Below are positions 53,969-63,741 of a DNA stretch of 64,000 nucleotides, one piece after another. A model generated the notes under the pieces. That model made no database searches, was not told the origin of the DNA, and was given only the letters and a program-made list of their open reading frames with translations. How positions within the stretch are numbered: position 1 is the stretch's first letter; every line of letters begins with the position of its first letter. The translations under genes and the position numbers were made by a program. This DNA is from Pseudocoprococcus catus (GTDB lineage: Bacteria; Bacillota; Clostridia; Lachnospirales; Lachnospiraceae), in contig NZ_JAAXCM010000021.1 in NCBI RefSeq assembly GCF_019734885.1, positions 186,001 to 250,000 on the forward strand, read 5' to 3'.

Positions 53969-53980
53969 AACTTATTATAA

Positions 53981-54045
53981 TTAAAGCAAAAGCACGACAG
54001 AGAAAATGAATCATAGAAAGATTCTTTGTCGTGCTTTTGCTTTAA
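53981..54045. terminator. Bidirectional terminator between HIT gene and murG
   Basis: TTAAAGCAAAAGCACGACA (53981-53999) pairs with TGTCGTGCTTTTGCTTTAA (54027-54045). A and T runs on both sides let it end both convergent transcripts. Confidence 0.9.
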
Positions 54046-54057
54046 GTTGTTACTGGT

Positions 54058-55125
54058 TTAATGAGATGCCAGCTGATCAATTAAATCGGCAATAATCGGA
54101 ATCGCCTGATTCTGATGACTGGCAGCCATAGCTTTCTGATACTTCTCATGATCTTTGTAAACCTGATGAATGGTATCAAGAAGCTTCTGGTTGGTGATGT
54201 CTTCTTCCTGAAGGAGCATACTGAATCCCTGTTTCTGGAATGATTTTGCATTCAGGATCTGATCTCCTCTGCTGGCAGCAGCAGAGAGAGGAATGAGGAT
54301 GTTTGGCTTGCGAAGAGCGAGAATTTCGCAGATTGCATTGGCACCTGCACGGGAAATGATAAGATCGGCAGCAGCCAGCAGGTCACGAAGTTCTTCTTTG
54401 ATGAATTCATATTGTACATAACCGGTGACATCATTCAGTTTCTCCTCCGTCTTGCCTTTGCCGCACAGATGGATAATTTGGAAATCCTTTAATAATTCAG
54501 GCAACACGGCACGGATGGCTTCATTGACAGCGACAGCGCCAAGACTGCCGCCCATGATCAGAATGACGGGTTTATCATCAGTAAAACCGCAGAAGTCCAG
54601 TCCGTGCCGGCGATTGCCTTCAAAGAGCTCACTTCGGATCGGAGAACCTGAGAGAACCGCTTTATCCGATGGCAGATATTTGAGCGTTTCGGGGAAGTTG
54701 CAGCAAACTTTGGATGCAACAGGGATACACAGCTTATTGGCTAATCCCGGTGTCATATCGGATTCATGGATGATGACAGGAATCTTCAGAGCATGTGCAG
54801 CACGTACCACCGGAACAGCTACGAAACCGCCTTTGGAGAAAATAACATCAGGATGAATCTTTTTTAGGCGGGAACGTGCTTCAAAATAACCCTTGATGAT
54901 ACGAAAAGGATCTGTAAAGTTCTTCAGATCAAAATAACGGCGGAGCTTGCCGGTGGCAATGCCATAGTAAGGTGTACCTGTTTCAATGATCATACCTTTC
55001 TCCATACCTTCATAGGATCCGATATAGGAGATATCGTAGCCGCGCTTTCTAAGTTCAGGCATCAGCGCGATATTAGGCGTCACATGACCGGCTGTTCCAC
55101 CGCCCGTTAAAACTATTTTTTTCAT
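54058..55125 (-). CDS. murG: MurG N-acetylglucosaminyltransferase
   Basis: Adds GlcNAc to lipid I to form lipid II, on the inner face of the membrane. The 355 aa show the GT28 features: TGGGTAGHVTPNIAL (first G loop), IFSKGGFVAVPVV, HESDMTPGLANK, ILIMGGSLGAVAVN (second G loop) and ISRAGANAICEILALRKPNILIPL. AGGAGCC precedes the ATG. It stands apart from the dcw cell-division cluster, with a TSCPD-domain gene 36 bases upstream in the same transcript. Confidence 0.97.
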   Translation of the reverse strand: MKKIVLTGGGTAGHVTPNIALMPELRKRGYDISYIGSYEGMEKGMIIETGTPYYGIATGKLRRYFDLKNFTDPFRIIKGYFEARSRLKKIHPDVIFSKGGFVAVPVVRAAHALKIPVIIHESDMTPGLANKLCIPVASKVCCNFPETLKYLPSDKAVLSGSPIRSELFEGNRRHGLDFCGFTDDKPVILIMGGSLGAVAVNEAIRAVLPELLKDFQIIHLCGKGKTEEKLNDVTGYVQYEFIKEELRDLLAAADLIISRAGANAICEILALRKPNILIPLSAAASRGDQILNAKSFQKQGFSMLLQEEDITNQKLLDTIHQVYKDHEKYQKAMAASHQNQAIPIIADLIDQLASH

Positions 55126-55161
55126 GATTCACGGCTCCTTTGCAATGATGAATAAATGGAA

Positions 55162-55413
55162 TTATGCCTGGTGACTTGCTTTGTAGGCTTTCAGCGCCTG
55201 GGCCAGCTGATCAGGACATGATGTGCCGCGATTGCCGCAATTGATGCCTTCAAGAGTCTTGATAACATCATCAACGCTGCGTCCGACAACGAGGCGTGCG
55301 ACACCCTGGGTATTGCCCATGCATCCGCCAACGAATTCACAACTTGTTACAATATTGTTCTCAACTTCAAAATCGATTTCACGGGAACATGTTTTGCTTG
55401 TAGCGTATTTCAT
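55162..55413 (-). CDS. TSCPD domain protein (TIGR03905-like)
   Basis: An 83-aa protein related to the C-terminal TSCPD domain of class II ribonucleotide reductases. It has six Cys, including FVGGCMGNTQGV and NRGTSCPDQLAQAL. The function of stand-alone copies is unknown; a metal or nucleotide role is possible. The start at 55413 follows AGAGG; a longer frame to 55437 has no site. It is the first gene of the murG transcript. Confidence 0.9.
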   Translation of the reverse strand: MKYATSKTCSREIDFEVENNIVTSCEFVGGCMGNTQGVARLVVGRSVDDVIKTLEGINCGNRGTSCPDQLAQALKAYKASHQA

Positions 55414-55467
55414 AGTTATTGACCTCTCTTTAATCATTTAATGTATTTTTTAATTGGCTTCTAATGC

Positions 55468-55495
55468 ATTATATCAGATAATGCCATAAAATCAA
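55468..55495 (-). promoter_or_regulatory. Promoter of the TSCPD-murG operon
   Basis: On the minus strand TTGATT (55490-55495) and TATAAT (55468-55473) are 16 bp apart. Confidence 0.7.
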
Positions 55496-55533
55496 AGCAG
55501 TCTTTGCAGTTTTTGAGAGGAGGGATTGTCCCC

Positions 55534-55561
55534 TTGACTTCCGTGGCTTTCATAGTAAAAT
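55534..55561 (+). promoter_or_regulatory. Promoter of mtnN
   Basis: TTGACT (55534-55539) and TAAAAT (55556-55561) are 16 bp apart, divergent from the TSCPD-murG promoter. Confidence 0.65.
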
Positions 55562-55613
55562 AAGGATTGAAAGTTTTATGAAGAAGATAAATTTTGGAGG
55601 ATTATATAAGAAT

Positions 55614-56309
55614 ATGTTAGGTATTATCGGAGCAATGGATCAGGAAGTAAGTATCCTGAAAGAAAAGATGGAAGTGAAAAAAATTGACATAAAGGCTTCT
55701 ATGGAATTTCATGTGGGAACATTAAAGGGCAAGGATGTTGTGATTGTTAAATGTGGCGTGGGCAAGGTGAACGCAGCTGTTTGCACGCAGATCCTTGCAG
55801 ATTGTTATGATGTAGAGGCTGTGATCAATACAGGTGTGGCCGGCAGTTTAAGAGCAGAAATCAATATTGGAGATATCGTTGTATCTACAGATGCCCTTCA
55901 GCATGATATGGATGCAACCGGCTTTGGCTATGAGCCGGCTGAGATTCCTTTGATGGGCAAGAAGACTTTTGAGGCGGATGCGAAGCTGCGCAGCTTGATC
56001 GCAGAGACATGTCGTGAAGTGAATCCGGAAATCGGTGTATTTGAAGGCCGCGTTGTCAGCGGCGATCAGTTTGTTTCAGATGGCAATGTCAAGGCAAGAC
56101 TGGTTAAGATGTTTGATCCATATTGCACAGAGATGGAAGGTGCAGCTATTGCGCAGACCGCATGGCTGAATCAGATTCCATTTGTTATCATCAGAGCGAT
56201 TTCTGACAAGGCAGATGGCAGTGCACAGATGGATTATTCTGAGTTTGAGGCAAAAGCAATCGAGCATACAGTGAAACTGGTGGAAGCAGCAGCGGCCAAG
56301 CTTGCCTAG
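55614..56309 (+). CDS. mtnN: 5'-methylthioadenosine/S-adenosylhomocysteine nucleosidase
   Basis: Splits adenine from MTA, SAH and 5'-deoxyadenosine, feeding the methionine and autoinducer-2 pathways. The 231 aa begin LGIIGAMDQEVSIL, with the catalytic Glu, and include VNTGVAGSL-like VINTGVAGSLR, VVSGDQFVSD, the substrate-site TEMEGAAIAQ and catalytic Asp in RAISDKADGSA. ATG 55614 fits the family start; an in-frame ATG at 55578 adds 12 unrelated residues. GGAGG lies 13 bases upstream, a rather long spacing. Confidence 0.95.
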   Translation: MLGIIGAMDQEVSILKEKMEVKKIDIKASMEFHVGTLKGKDVVIVKCGVGKVNAAVCTQILADCYDVEAVINTGVAGSLRAEINIGDIVVSTDALQHDMDATGFGYEPAEIPLMGKKTFEADAKLRSLIAETCREVNPEIGVFEGRVVSGDQFVSDGNVKARLVKMFDPYCTEMEGAAIAQTAWLNQIPFVIIRAISDKADGSAQMDYSEFEAKAIEHTVKLVEAAAAKLA

Positions 56310-56432
56310 AACAGTGGCAGATCAGGCATAGGATTTAGCATAATCTGAGCTAAAATGAGAACGGACGACAGGAAAGTCATGCTATAGGGCATCATATAGT
56401 ATCAGCCGTCATATTTCTTCGAAGAATTTAGA

Positions 56433-56461
56433 GTGGCAAAGAACAGGATATTGATTATAAT
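56433..56461 (+). promoter_or_regulatory. Possible promoter of the 233-aa membrane protein gene
   Basis: A TATAAT box about 40 bases before the start codon, with a weak GTGGCA -35 at 17 bp. The 186-base gap after mtnN shows no other gene. Confidence 0.4.
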
Positions 56462-56495
56462 TAAGTGCAAATAATAAAGAAAGGGGCACTTGATT

Positions 56496-57197
56496 ATGAA
56501 AGAATGGATGATTTCACAGGGATGGCCATTGTATGTCATGTTGGGGATGACAGTATTCGGCATGATTGGCAGTATATTGAGCCGGATATTTTATGGAAAA
56601 CTGGCAAAAGAGGCACAGCTGTGCGGCACATCGGATTATCCGATGCTGCATTATATCCGGCAGAAATACAGCAGTTATTATAAGTTAGGTATGCGTCCGG
56701 TGAATGCAGATGCGTTGGTCAGGCGTTATCTTGCACTACATAGAGTAGGTTTACTGTCTCTTTACAGCTGGCCGGGAATCCGCAGATTGATGATGGGGGC
56801 AATTTTGATGGTTGGCCTTATCAATGGTCTTTATCAGTATCAGACAACAATGCAGGCAGCATCTTTGATTACAGATATCGGTGTGAGTCTTATTTTGTCA
56901 TTGGGGTTGTGGATGACAGGCCAATTGTTGAGTGTGCAGAGATTGAAAGTCATTACGGAGAATGCAATTTGCGATTACCTTGAAAATTATCTGAAGAGCA
57001 AGCTGGATGGGGAGTATGGCTATGGCAGGCAGATAGAGACGCCGGATCATTATGCGCGGGCATTAAAAGAAACTGCGGCATCGAGGCCGGGGGGAGGAAT
57101 ACGTTCTAAGTCCGTACGAAGAATGGAATCAGAGCGGTTCAACAGTGAAGTGGATGCCAAGATTGTTGAAGATGTACTCAAGGAGTTCCTGTGCTGA
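56496..57197 (+). CDS. Membrane protein of unknown function
   Basis: A 233-aa protein with one N-terminal membrane helix (WPLYVMLGMTVFGMIGSILS), an intracellular region with KYSSYYKLGMRPVNADALVRRY, and two central helices (about 105-150). A charged C-terminal tail contains DHYARALKETAASRPGGG. I do not recognise a family. ATG 56496 has AAGGGG nine bases upstream; a TTG two codons earlier is less likely. Confidence 0.75.
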   Translation: MKEWMISQGWPLYVMLGMTVFGMIGSILSRIFYGKLAKEAQLCGTSDYPMLHYIRQKYSSYYKLGMRPVNADALVRRYLALHRVGLLSLYSWPGIRRLMMGAILMVGLINGLYQYQTTMQAASLITDIGVSLILSLGLWMTGQLLSVQRLKVITENAICDYLENYLKSKLDGEYGYGRQIETPDHYARALKETAASRPGGGIRSKSVRRMESERFNSEVDAKIVEDVLKEFLC

Positions 57198-57214
57198 AAA
57201 AATGGGTTAAATTC

Positions 57215-57243
57215 TTGATAAACAGCGCCTGATTTGGTATGAT
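57215..57243 (+). promoter_or_regulatory. Sigma-A promoter of pgi
   Basis: TTGATA (57215-57220) and TATGAT (57238-57243) are 17 bp apart, with an additional TGG extended -10. Confidence 0.8.
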
Positions 57244-57293
57244 GAATGCAGGACTAAAATAAATCAGATATAGATAAAAGTGGAGGAATTAAA

Positions 57294-58643
57294 ATGGCAA
57301 ACAGAGTTACATTTGATTATTCAAAGACTGCCGGATATATTAGTGAAGGTGAGATAACATCTATGAAACGGATTACAGAGGATGCGAAGAAATTGCTTCT
57401 GAGCCGTGAGGGTGAAGGTAATGATTTCCTTGGATGGATCGACCTCCCGGTTGATTATGACAAGGAAGAATTTGAACGTATTCAGAAGGCAGCTGCAAAG
57501 ATCCAGAGTGATTCAGATGTTCTGATTGTTATCGGCATCGGCGGTTCGTATCTTGGTGCAAGAGCTGCCAATGAATTCCTTGGACATAATTTCTATAATA
57601 TCATTCCAAAGTCCATGAGAAAGACACCGGAGATTTATTACTGCGGCAATAATTTAAGCAGTGCATATATCAAAGGGCTGATGGATGTGATTGGCGACAG
57701 AGATTTCTCTATCAATATGATCTCCAAATCCGGCACAACAACTGAACCTGCAGTTGCTTTCCGTGTTTTCAAGAAGATACTTGAAGAAAAATACGGCAAG
57801 GAAGAAGCAGCAAAGAGAATCTATTGTACCACAGATAAAGCCAGAGGCGCACTGAAGAGCCTTGCAACAGAAGAAGGATATGAATCCTTTGTCGTTCCCG
57901 ATGATGTGGGCGGACGTTTTTCTGTTCTGACTGCAGTGGGTCTGCTTCCAATCGCAGTCAGCGGTGCGGATATTGAGCAGTTGATGGCAGGTGCTGCATC
58001 TATGAGAAAGATTTGTCTTGAGAATGCTTTCGAAGAGAATGATGCACTTCAGTATGCTGCTGTTAGAAATATTCTTCTGAGAAAAGGCAAGAGCATTGAG
58101 ATCACAGCCAGCTATGAGCCATCTGTTCAGTATATCGGTGAATGGTGGAAACAGTTATATGGAGAAAGTGAAGGCAAGGATTTGAAGGGAATCTTCCCGG
58201 CATCTGTGACATTGACTGCAGATCTGCATTCTATGGGACAGTTTATTCAGGATGGCTCACGTCTGATGTTTGAGACAGTGCTTTCTGTTGAGGATCCGGG
58301 AGCGGAAATCATTATAGAGAAAGAAGACATAGATCTGGATGGACTTAATTATCTGGCAGGCAAGTCTGTAGACTTTATTAATAAGAGTGCGATGAATGGT
58401 ACGATTTTAGCACATACAGATGGACAGGTACCGAACCTGATGGTGAAGATACCGGCACAGAATGAATTTTATCTTGGTGAATTATTCTATTTCTATGAAT
58501 TTGCCTGCGGTGTCAGTGGTTATATTCTTGGGGTTAATCCATTTAACCAGCCTGGTGTTGAAAGCTACAAGAAGAATATGTTTGCATTGCTGGGCAAGCC
58601 GGGTTATGAGGATATGACAGAAGCTTTATTAAAGAGATTATAA
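57294..58643 (+). CDS. pgi: Glucose-6-phosphate isomerase
   Basis: Interconverts glucose-6-phosphate and fructose-6-phosphate in glycolysis. The 449 aa are the short bacterial form. Motifs: [55 protein letters not shown], the catalytic Glu in [16 protein letters not shown], and the C-terminal Lys in [21 protein letters not shown] precedes the ATG. It has its own promoter and terminator, so it is a single-gene unit. Confidence 0.97.
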   Translation: MANRVTFDYSKTAGYISEGEITSMKRITEDAKKLLLSREGEGNDFLGWIDLPVDYDKEEFERIQKAAAKIQSDSDVLIVIGIGGSYLGARAANEFLGHNFYNIIPKSMRKTPEIYYCGNNLSSAYIKGLMDVIGDRDFSINMISKSGTTTEPAVAFRVFKKILEEKYGKEEAAKRIYCTTDKARGALKSLATEEGYESFVVPDDVGGRFSVLTAVGLLPIAVSGADIEQLMAGAASMRKICLENAFEENDALQYAAVRNILLRKGKSIEITASYEPSVQYIGEWWKQLYGESEGKDLKGIFPASVTLTADLHSMGQFIQDGSRLMFETVLSVEDPGAEIIIEKEDIDLDGLNYLAGKSVDFINKSAMNGTILAHTDGQVPNLMVKIPAQNEFYLGELFYFYEFACGVSGYILGVNPFNQPGVESYKKNMFALLGKPGYEDMTEALLKRL

Positions 58644-58652
58644 ATCATCTAA

Positions 58653-58690
58653 AGGGCGCAGGGAACATTTCTCTGTGCTCTTTTTGTGAA
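58653..58690 (+). terminator. Rho-independent terminator after pgi
   Basis: AGGGCGCAGGG (58653-58663) pairs with CTCTGTGCTCT (58671-58681) in 11 pairs, several G-U, followed by a T run. Confidence 0.8.
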
Positions 58691-58722
58691 TGCATATGGG
58701 TGTGAAATATTAGGAGGATCAA

Positions 58723-60111
58723 ATGAAGAAACTGATAAAAAACGGTACAATCGTATTGGAAGACAAAGTCATTCAGGGGGATTTGCTGATTGAGGATGAA
58801 GTCATTGCGGCAATCGGACAGGATCTGGAGGCAGATGGCGGACAGGTCATTGACGCATCCGGAATGGTGGTACTGCCGGGCGGAATTGATGTGCACACAC
58901 ATTTTAATATTGATGTGGGTATACGATCTGTAGATGATTTTAGTACAGGAACAATTGCTGCAGCATTTGGCGGTACGACAACAATTGTGGATCATATGGG
59001 ATTTGGTCCGAAAGGATGTAATCTGCATCACCAGCTAGGCGTCTATAAGGGTTATACCAATGGCAAATGTGTGACAGATTATGGTATTCACGGTGTGTTC
59101 CAGGATATTAATGAAGATATTCTGAAAGAAACAGAAGTGATGATGGAAGATGGCGTTTCCAGCTTTAAAATGTACCTGACATATGATTATAAACTGGAAG
59201 ATGCCGATGCATTGAAAGTATTGCAGAAGCTGAAAGAAATCGGAGGCATCACTACCGTTCATTGTGAAAATGATGCCATCATCCATTATCTTCGGGACAA
59301 ATTTGTTTCCGAGGGTAAGAAAGAGGCAAAATATCATCCGCAGTCCAGACCGCCGTATTGTGAGGTAGAAGCGGTAGACCGTATGATTGCATTGGCCAAA
59401 GCAGCCGGAAAGGCACCGCTTTATATTGTGCATGTCTCTGCAAAAGAGAGCGTTGATCTCATCAGAGAAGCGAGAAAAGAAGGAGATACTGTTTTTGGAG
59501 AAACATGTCCGCAGTATCTTGTGTTGGATGAAAGCCGTTATGATGACCCTGAAGAAGGGCTGAAATTTATCTTAAGTCCGCCGCTTCGTGCCAAGGAACA
59601 TCAGGCAGCTATCTGGGAAGGCATCAAAGACGGTACTTTGCAGGTAATTGCAACGGATCATTGCAGCTTTGATTATCATGGTGATAAGCAGAATGGCAAA
59701 GATGATTTTACAAAATGCCCGAATGGTGCACCCGGGGTTGAGACCAGAATGCCGATTGTCTTTTCTGAGGGAGTATCCAAAGGAAGAATGAGCCTGAATA
59801 AGTTTGCTGCTGTTACAAGTACAAATCCAGCTAAAATATTCGGTATGTATCCGAAGAAAGGTGTTCTGGCCGTCGGCAGTGATGCGGATATTGTTCTGAT
59901 GAATCCGGATATGGAAGTAACGATCACAAAGAATATTCTGCATGAAAATGTTGATTATACGCCGTATGAAGGCATCAAAGTTAAAGGATGGCCTGTGATG
60001 ACAATGGTGCGCGGACAGGTTGTTGTTGAAAATGAAAGGCTGCAGGTTCCTCTTGGATTTGGCCGTTATATTTACAGAAAACCGGTTCAATATACGGAAT
60101 TGCTAAAATAA
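58723..60111 (+). CDS. Dihydropyrimidinase / D-hydantoinase
   Basis: A 462-aa zinc amidohydrolase that opens dihydropyrimidine or hydantoin rings. Visible: the metal motif GGIDVHTHF, the carboxylated Lys in SSFKMYLTYD, metal His residues in TVHCEND and IVHVSA, and the final Asp in VIATDHCSF. A C-terminal beta strand region closes the barrel (GSDADIVLMNP). AGGAGG precedes the ATG. No other pyrimidine catabolism gene is next to it, so the natural substrate is open. Confidence 0.92.
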   Translation: MKKLIKNGTIVLEDKVIQGDLLIEDEVIAAIGQDLEADGGQVIDASGMVVLPGGIDVHTHFNIDVGIRSVDDFSTGTIAAAFGGTTTIVDHMGFGPKGCNLHHQLGVYKGYTNGKCVTDYGIHGVFQDINEDILKETEVMMEDGVSSFKMYLTYDYKLEDADALKVLQKLKEIGGITTVHCENDAIIHYLRDKFVSEGKKEAKYHPQSRPPYCEVEAVDRMIALAKAAGKAPLYIVHVSAKESVDLIREARKEGDTVFGETCPQYLVLDESRYDDPEEGLKFILSPPLRAKEHQAAIWEGIKDGTLQVIATDHCSFDYHGDKQNGKDDFTKCPNGAPGVETRMPIVFSEGVSKGRMSLNKFAAVTSTNPAKIFGMYPKKGVLAVGSDADIVLMNPDMEVTITKNILHENVDYTPYEGIKVKGWPVMTMVRGQVVVENERLQVPLGFGRYIYRKPVQYTELLK

Positions 60112-60134
60112 AGGCCGGAACTTTTCAGAAATTG

Positions 60135-60274
60135 TAACTGTTCAGAGCCAAGCAAAATTTCAAAAAACAGGTATGAAATGCTTGCATTTTTAAGGCTGTT
60201 TTTGAAATTTTATTTGGCGGATACGCCACACCGACGAAATGCGTAGCATTTTGGAGGTTAGCTCTGAACAGTTA
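60135..60274. repeat. Palindromic element with 14-bp terminal inverted repeats
   Basis: TAACTGTTCAGAGC (60135-60148) and its exact reverse complement (60261-60274) bound a 140-base element. Inside are a long hairpin (about 60147-60170 with 60192-60215, AAAATTTCAAAAA arms), a short GGCG-GATA-CGCC hairpin (60213-60224) and a third hairpin with AAATGC/GCATTT arms (about 60236-60252). It has no coding capacity. The form is that of a MITE-like or structured repeat. Confidence 0.75.
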
Positions 60275-60348
60275 GCAGAAATTATAGAAGGATTAGAGCT
60301 ACCGATGAATCATCAGTGGGCGCCAAGTGCAGTAATGGAGATATAAAA

Positions 60349-62031
60349 ATGACAGATAAAAAGAAAAAAACGATTTATATAAGTGGACATAAAAATCCTG
60401 ATACGGATTCGATCTGTTCAGCAATGGCATTGGCAGATCTCAAGAATAAGATCGCTGAGAAACAGATGATGGAGGAAATATCCGGTCAGGTCGTTTATCA
60501 AGCGGTTCGTGCCGGACATTTGAATCAGGAAACAAGGTATGTGATGAAGGCATTTGATGTAACTGCACCAACTTATATGAGAGATGCACGGACACAGATC
60601 AAAGATATTTTTGACAACAAAACAGAGAGTGTCAGCGGCAATATTTCCCTCAGACAGGCATGGAAGACCATGCGTGCAGTCAAAAAGGCAACATTGGCTA
60701 TCACAGATAAAGAGGGCCATCTGGAGGGACTGATTTCAACAGGCGATATTGCAAAATCTTATATGGCTGTTTTTGATAATTGTATTTTGGCTCAGGCTCG
60801 TACACCTTATGAGAATATTATTGATACTGTTGAAGGCGAATTGCTGGCAGGAAATGCCGATCAGCATGTAACATCCGGGAAGGTCGTCATTTCCACTGCC
60901 AATACAGAGATTATCAGGGCACATATTGATGAGGGTGATGTGGTGATTCTCGGGAATCGTTATGAAGCCCAGCTTTGTGCATTGGAACAGCATGCCTCAG
61001 TGATTATCGTGTGCGATGGTGCCCCTGTTTCACGTACAATTCGAAAAATTGCAGGAGACAATGATTGTGCAGTCATTAGCACGGCGTATGATACATATGC
61101 TGTAGCAAGACTGATCAATCAGAGCCTGCCTGTTTCTTACTTTATGACAAAAGATAATCTGGTTGTATTCAAGGAAAACAGCTATGTTGATGATATCAAA
61201 GATATCATGATGAAAGAGCGTATTCGAGATTTCCCTGTGGTGACAGAAGACGATTGTTATGCAGGAATGATATCAAGACGAAATCTCATCGATATGAACA
61301 AGAAACAGTTTATCCTGGTGGATCACAATGAGGCAGATCAGGCAATCAATGGCATTGAAGAGACTGAGATTGTGGAAATTGTAGATCACCATAAACTGGG
61401 AACGATAGAGACTATTAAACCGGTGAATGTGAGAAACCAGCCGGTGGGATGCACAGCAACCATTATTTATCAGATGTATATCGAAAATGATATAAAGATT
61501 TCAAAGACTATTGCAGGTTTGTTATGTTCAGCTATTATATCCGATACATTACTATTCCGTTCACCGACATGCACGCCCTTGGATAAACTGGCAGCCGGGA
61601 AACTGGCTGAGATTGCCGGAGTGGATCTGGAAGCCCATGCGGTGGCCATGTTTGATGCCGGAAGTGACCTGAAATCAAAATCCGATGAGGAAATTCTATA
61701 TCAGGATTTTAAGAAGTTCAAATCAGGAGATACAACATTTGGTGTCGGTCAGGTTACATCCATGAATGTGGAAGAACTGAAGAAACTGAAAGACAAGATG
61801 AAGCCGTTTCTTGAGAGTGCCCGTACAAAGGAGAATATGGATATGCTGTTTCTGCTTTTAACAGATATTCTCAGTGAGAATTCATATGTGATCTATGCAG
61901 GTGCAGAAGCCGAGAATATTCTTTCTCAGGGCTTTAATCAGACACCGGTGGACGGTGAAGCACTTCTTGAGGGTGTTGTATCACGAAAGAAACAGTTTGT
62001 GCCTGTCATGATGGGCATGCTGATGGCATAG
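60349..62031 (+). CDS. CBS/DRTGG-regulated manganese-dependent inorganic pyrophosphatase (copy 1)
   Basis: A family II PPase of 560 aa. The DHH catalytic core is split: GHKNPDTDSICSA at the start and DHNEADQAI, VDHHKLG, PVGCTATIIY and RSPTCTPLDK later. Between the two core parts lie two CBS domains and a DRTGG domain (about residues 70-300), which bind adenine nucleotides and tune activity to energy status. ATG 60349 follows GGAG by eight bases. A close paralog begins 12 bases after its stop. Confidence 0.93.
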   Translation: MTDKKKKTIYISGHKNPDTDSICSAMALADLKNKIAEKQMMEEISGQVVYQAVRAGHLNQETRYVMKAFDVTAPTYMRDARTQIKDIFDNKTESVSGNISLRQAWKTMRAVKKATLAITDKEGHLEGLISTGDIAKSYMAVFDNCILAQARTPYENIIDTVEGELLAGNADQHVTSGKVVISTANTEIIRAHIDEGDVVILGNRYEAQLCALEQHASVIIVCDGAPVSRTIRKIAGDNDCAVISTAYDTYAVARLINQSLPVSYFMTKDNLVVFKENSYVDDIKDIMMKERIRDFPVVTEDDCYAGMISRRNLIDMNKKQFILVDHNEADQAINGIEETEIVEIVDHHKLGTIETIKPVNVRNQPVGCTATIIYQMYIENDIKISKTIAGLLCSAIISDTLLFRSPTCTPLDKLAAGKLAEIAGVDLEAHAVAMFDAGSDLKSKSDEEILYQDFKKFKSGDTTFGVGQVTSMNVEELKKLKDKMKPFLESARTKENMDMLFLLLTDILSENSYVIYAGAEAENILSQGFNQTPVDGEALLEGVVSRKKQFVPVMMGMLMA

Positions 62032-62043
62032 GGGGAAGTGAAA

Positions 62044-63693
62044 ATGAGCAAGGAAAAAGAAATATTTGTAATAGGTCACAAGAATCCGGATACAGACTCC
62101 ATCTGCTCAGCGATTGCCTATGCATACTTCAAGAATCAGCTAAGCGGAAAGAATTGTTACAGAGCAAAACGTGCCGGTGAAGTGAATACAGAAACGCAGT
62201 ATGTGTTGGATAAGTTCGGGATGGATGCACCGGAATATGTGGATAACGTCAGAAATCAGGTCAAAGACAGTGGATTAAAGGAGGCTGAACGGGTTTCAAG
62301 AGATATGTCAGTAAAAAAGGCATGGGAACTTCTCAGTAGTAAGAGAGAGTCCACATTAACGGTTGTCAATGACAATGATGGCCTGGAAGGCCTGATGACA
62401 ATCGGGGATATTGCCAAATCCATTATGGATGTGTCCGGCGGAAGAGCATTAGCTGATGCGAAGACTTCATACAGTAACATTGTTGAAACACTGAAAGCGG
62501 AAGTGCTGGCCGGTGATATTGAGAATAAGACAGCGACAGGAAAGGTTATTGTTGCAGCAGCCAATCCTGACCTCATGGAGGAATCTATTGAGGCTGGTGA
62601 TATGGTGATTATGGGTGATCGTTATGAATCGCAGCTTTGTGCGATTGAGATGCAGGCGGCATGTCTGATCATCAGTATCGGATGTGAGGTATCACCATCT
62701 ATTTTGCAGCTGGCAGAAGAAAAAAACTGCATCATTCTTCGTACAGCCTATGATACATTTATCACTGCCAGACTTTTGAACCAGAGTATTCCAATCGGTT
62801 ATTTTATGATCAGGAATAATCTGACTTATTTCAGAACGGACGATTATACAGAAGATATCAGAGGCATTATGGCAAAAATGCGTTACAGAGATTATCCGGT
62901 TCTTGACAGTGAGGGAAGACTGGTGGGTATGATGACACGTCACAGTCTTCTTGAAATGGATAAAAAGAAAGTCATTCTGGTAGACCACAATGAAATCGGT
63001 CAGGCAGTGGATGGTCTGCATGAGGCAGAAATTGAGGAAATCATTGATCATCACAAGCTTGGCTTTGTGGAAACTATTCGTCCGATCATGTTCAGAAATC
63101 AGCCGGTGGGCTGCACCGCGACGATCATATACATGATGTTTAAGGAAAATAAGATAGAGATACCGGAGAAAATAGCCGGTCTGATGTGTTCAGCGATTAT
63201 TTCCGATACTCTTTTGTATCGTTCCCCAACTTGTACTGCCATTGATAAAATTGCTGCGGAAGAATTGGCGGCGATTGCAGGGATAGAGACAGAAGCACAT
63301 GCGAAAGCGATGTTCACAGCAGGAAGTAATCTCAGCCAGAAGACATCAGAAGAGATTTTATATCAGGATTTCAAGAAGTTTAAATCCGGTGATATTTCTT
63401 ATGGTGTCGGTCAGATCAGTTCCATGGATCATGATGAGCTAGCGGGAATTATCGACAGAATGACAGAATTTATGGAGAAAGTACGTCCTGAGACGGGCTT
63501 GAATATGCTGTTCTTTATGCTGACAGACATTTTGGAGGAATCAACGATGCTGCTTTGTGTGGGACCGGATGCACTTTCAAAGGTAGCTGAGTACAGCGGA
63601 TGCCCAGTTCAGGGCAATGTGGTGATGATGGAAGGTGTTGTTTCGCGTAAGAAGCAGGTTGTACCTACATTGATGCAGGCCTTCCAGTCCTGA
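62044..63693 (+). CDS. CBS/DRTGG-regulated inorganic pyrophosphatase (copy 2)
   Basis: The tandem paralog (549 aa) of the preceding gene, with the same order: GHKNPDTDSICSA, CBS-DRTGG-CBS insert, DHNEIGQAV, IDHHKLGF, PVGCTATIIY, RSPTCTAIDK and the SRKKQ phosphate-binding motif at the C-terminal end (GVVSRKKQVVP). All metal and catalytic residues look intact in both. ATG 62044 follows GGGGG. Two such genes side by side suggest that they form hetero-oligomers or respond to different nucleotides. Confidence 0.93.
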   Translation: MSKEKEIFVIGHKNPDTDSICSAIAYAYFKNQLSGKNCYRAKRAGEVNTETQYVLDKFGMDAPEYVDNVRNQVKDSGLKEAERVSRDMSVKKAWELLSSKRESTLTVVNDNDGLEGLMTIGDIAKSIMDVSGGRALADAKTSYSNIVETLKAEVLAGDIENKTATGKVIVAAANPDLMEESIEAGDMVIMGDRYESQLCAIEMQAACLIISIGCEVSPSILQLAEEKNCIILRTAYDTFITARLLNQSIPIGYFMIRNNLTYFRTDDYTEDIRGIMAKMRYRDYPVLDSEGRLVGMMTRHSLLEMDKKKVILVDHNEIGQAVDGLHEAEIEEIIDHHKLGFVETIRPIMFRNQPVGCTATIIYMMFKENKIEIPEKIAGLMCSAIISDTLLYRSPTCTAIDKIAAEELAAIAGIETEAHAKAMFTAGSNLSQKTSEEILYQDFKKFKSGDISYGVGQISSMDHDELAGIIDRMTEFMEKVRPETGLNMLFFMLTDILEESTMLLCVGPDALSKVAEYSGCPVQGNVVMMEGVVSRKKQVVPTLMQAFQS

Positions 63694-63741
63694 TCAAAAT
63701 GCATCGCCGAACCTAGATAGATACAACAGAAAGGTAAAAAA

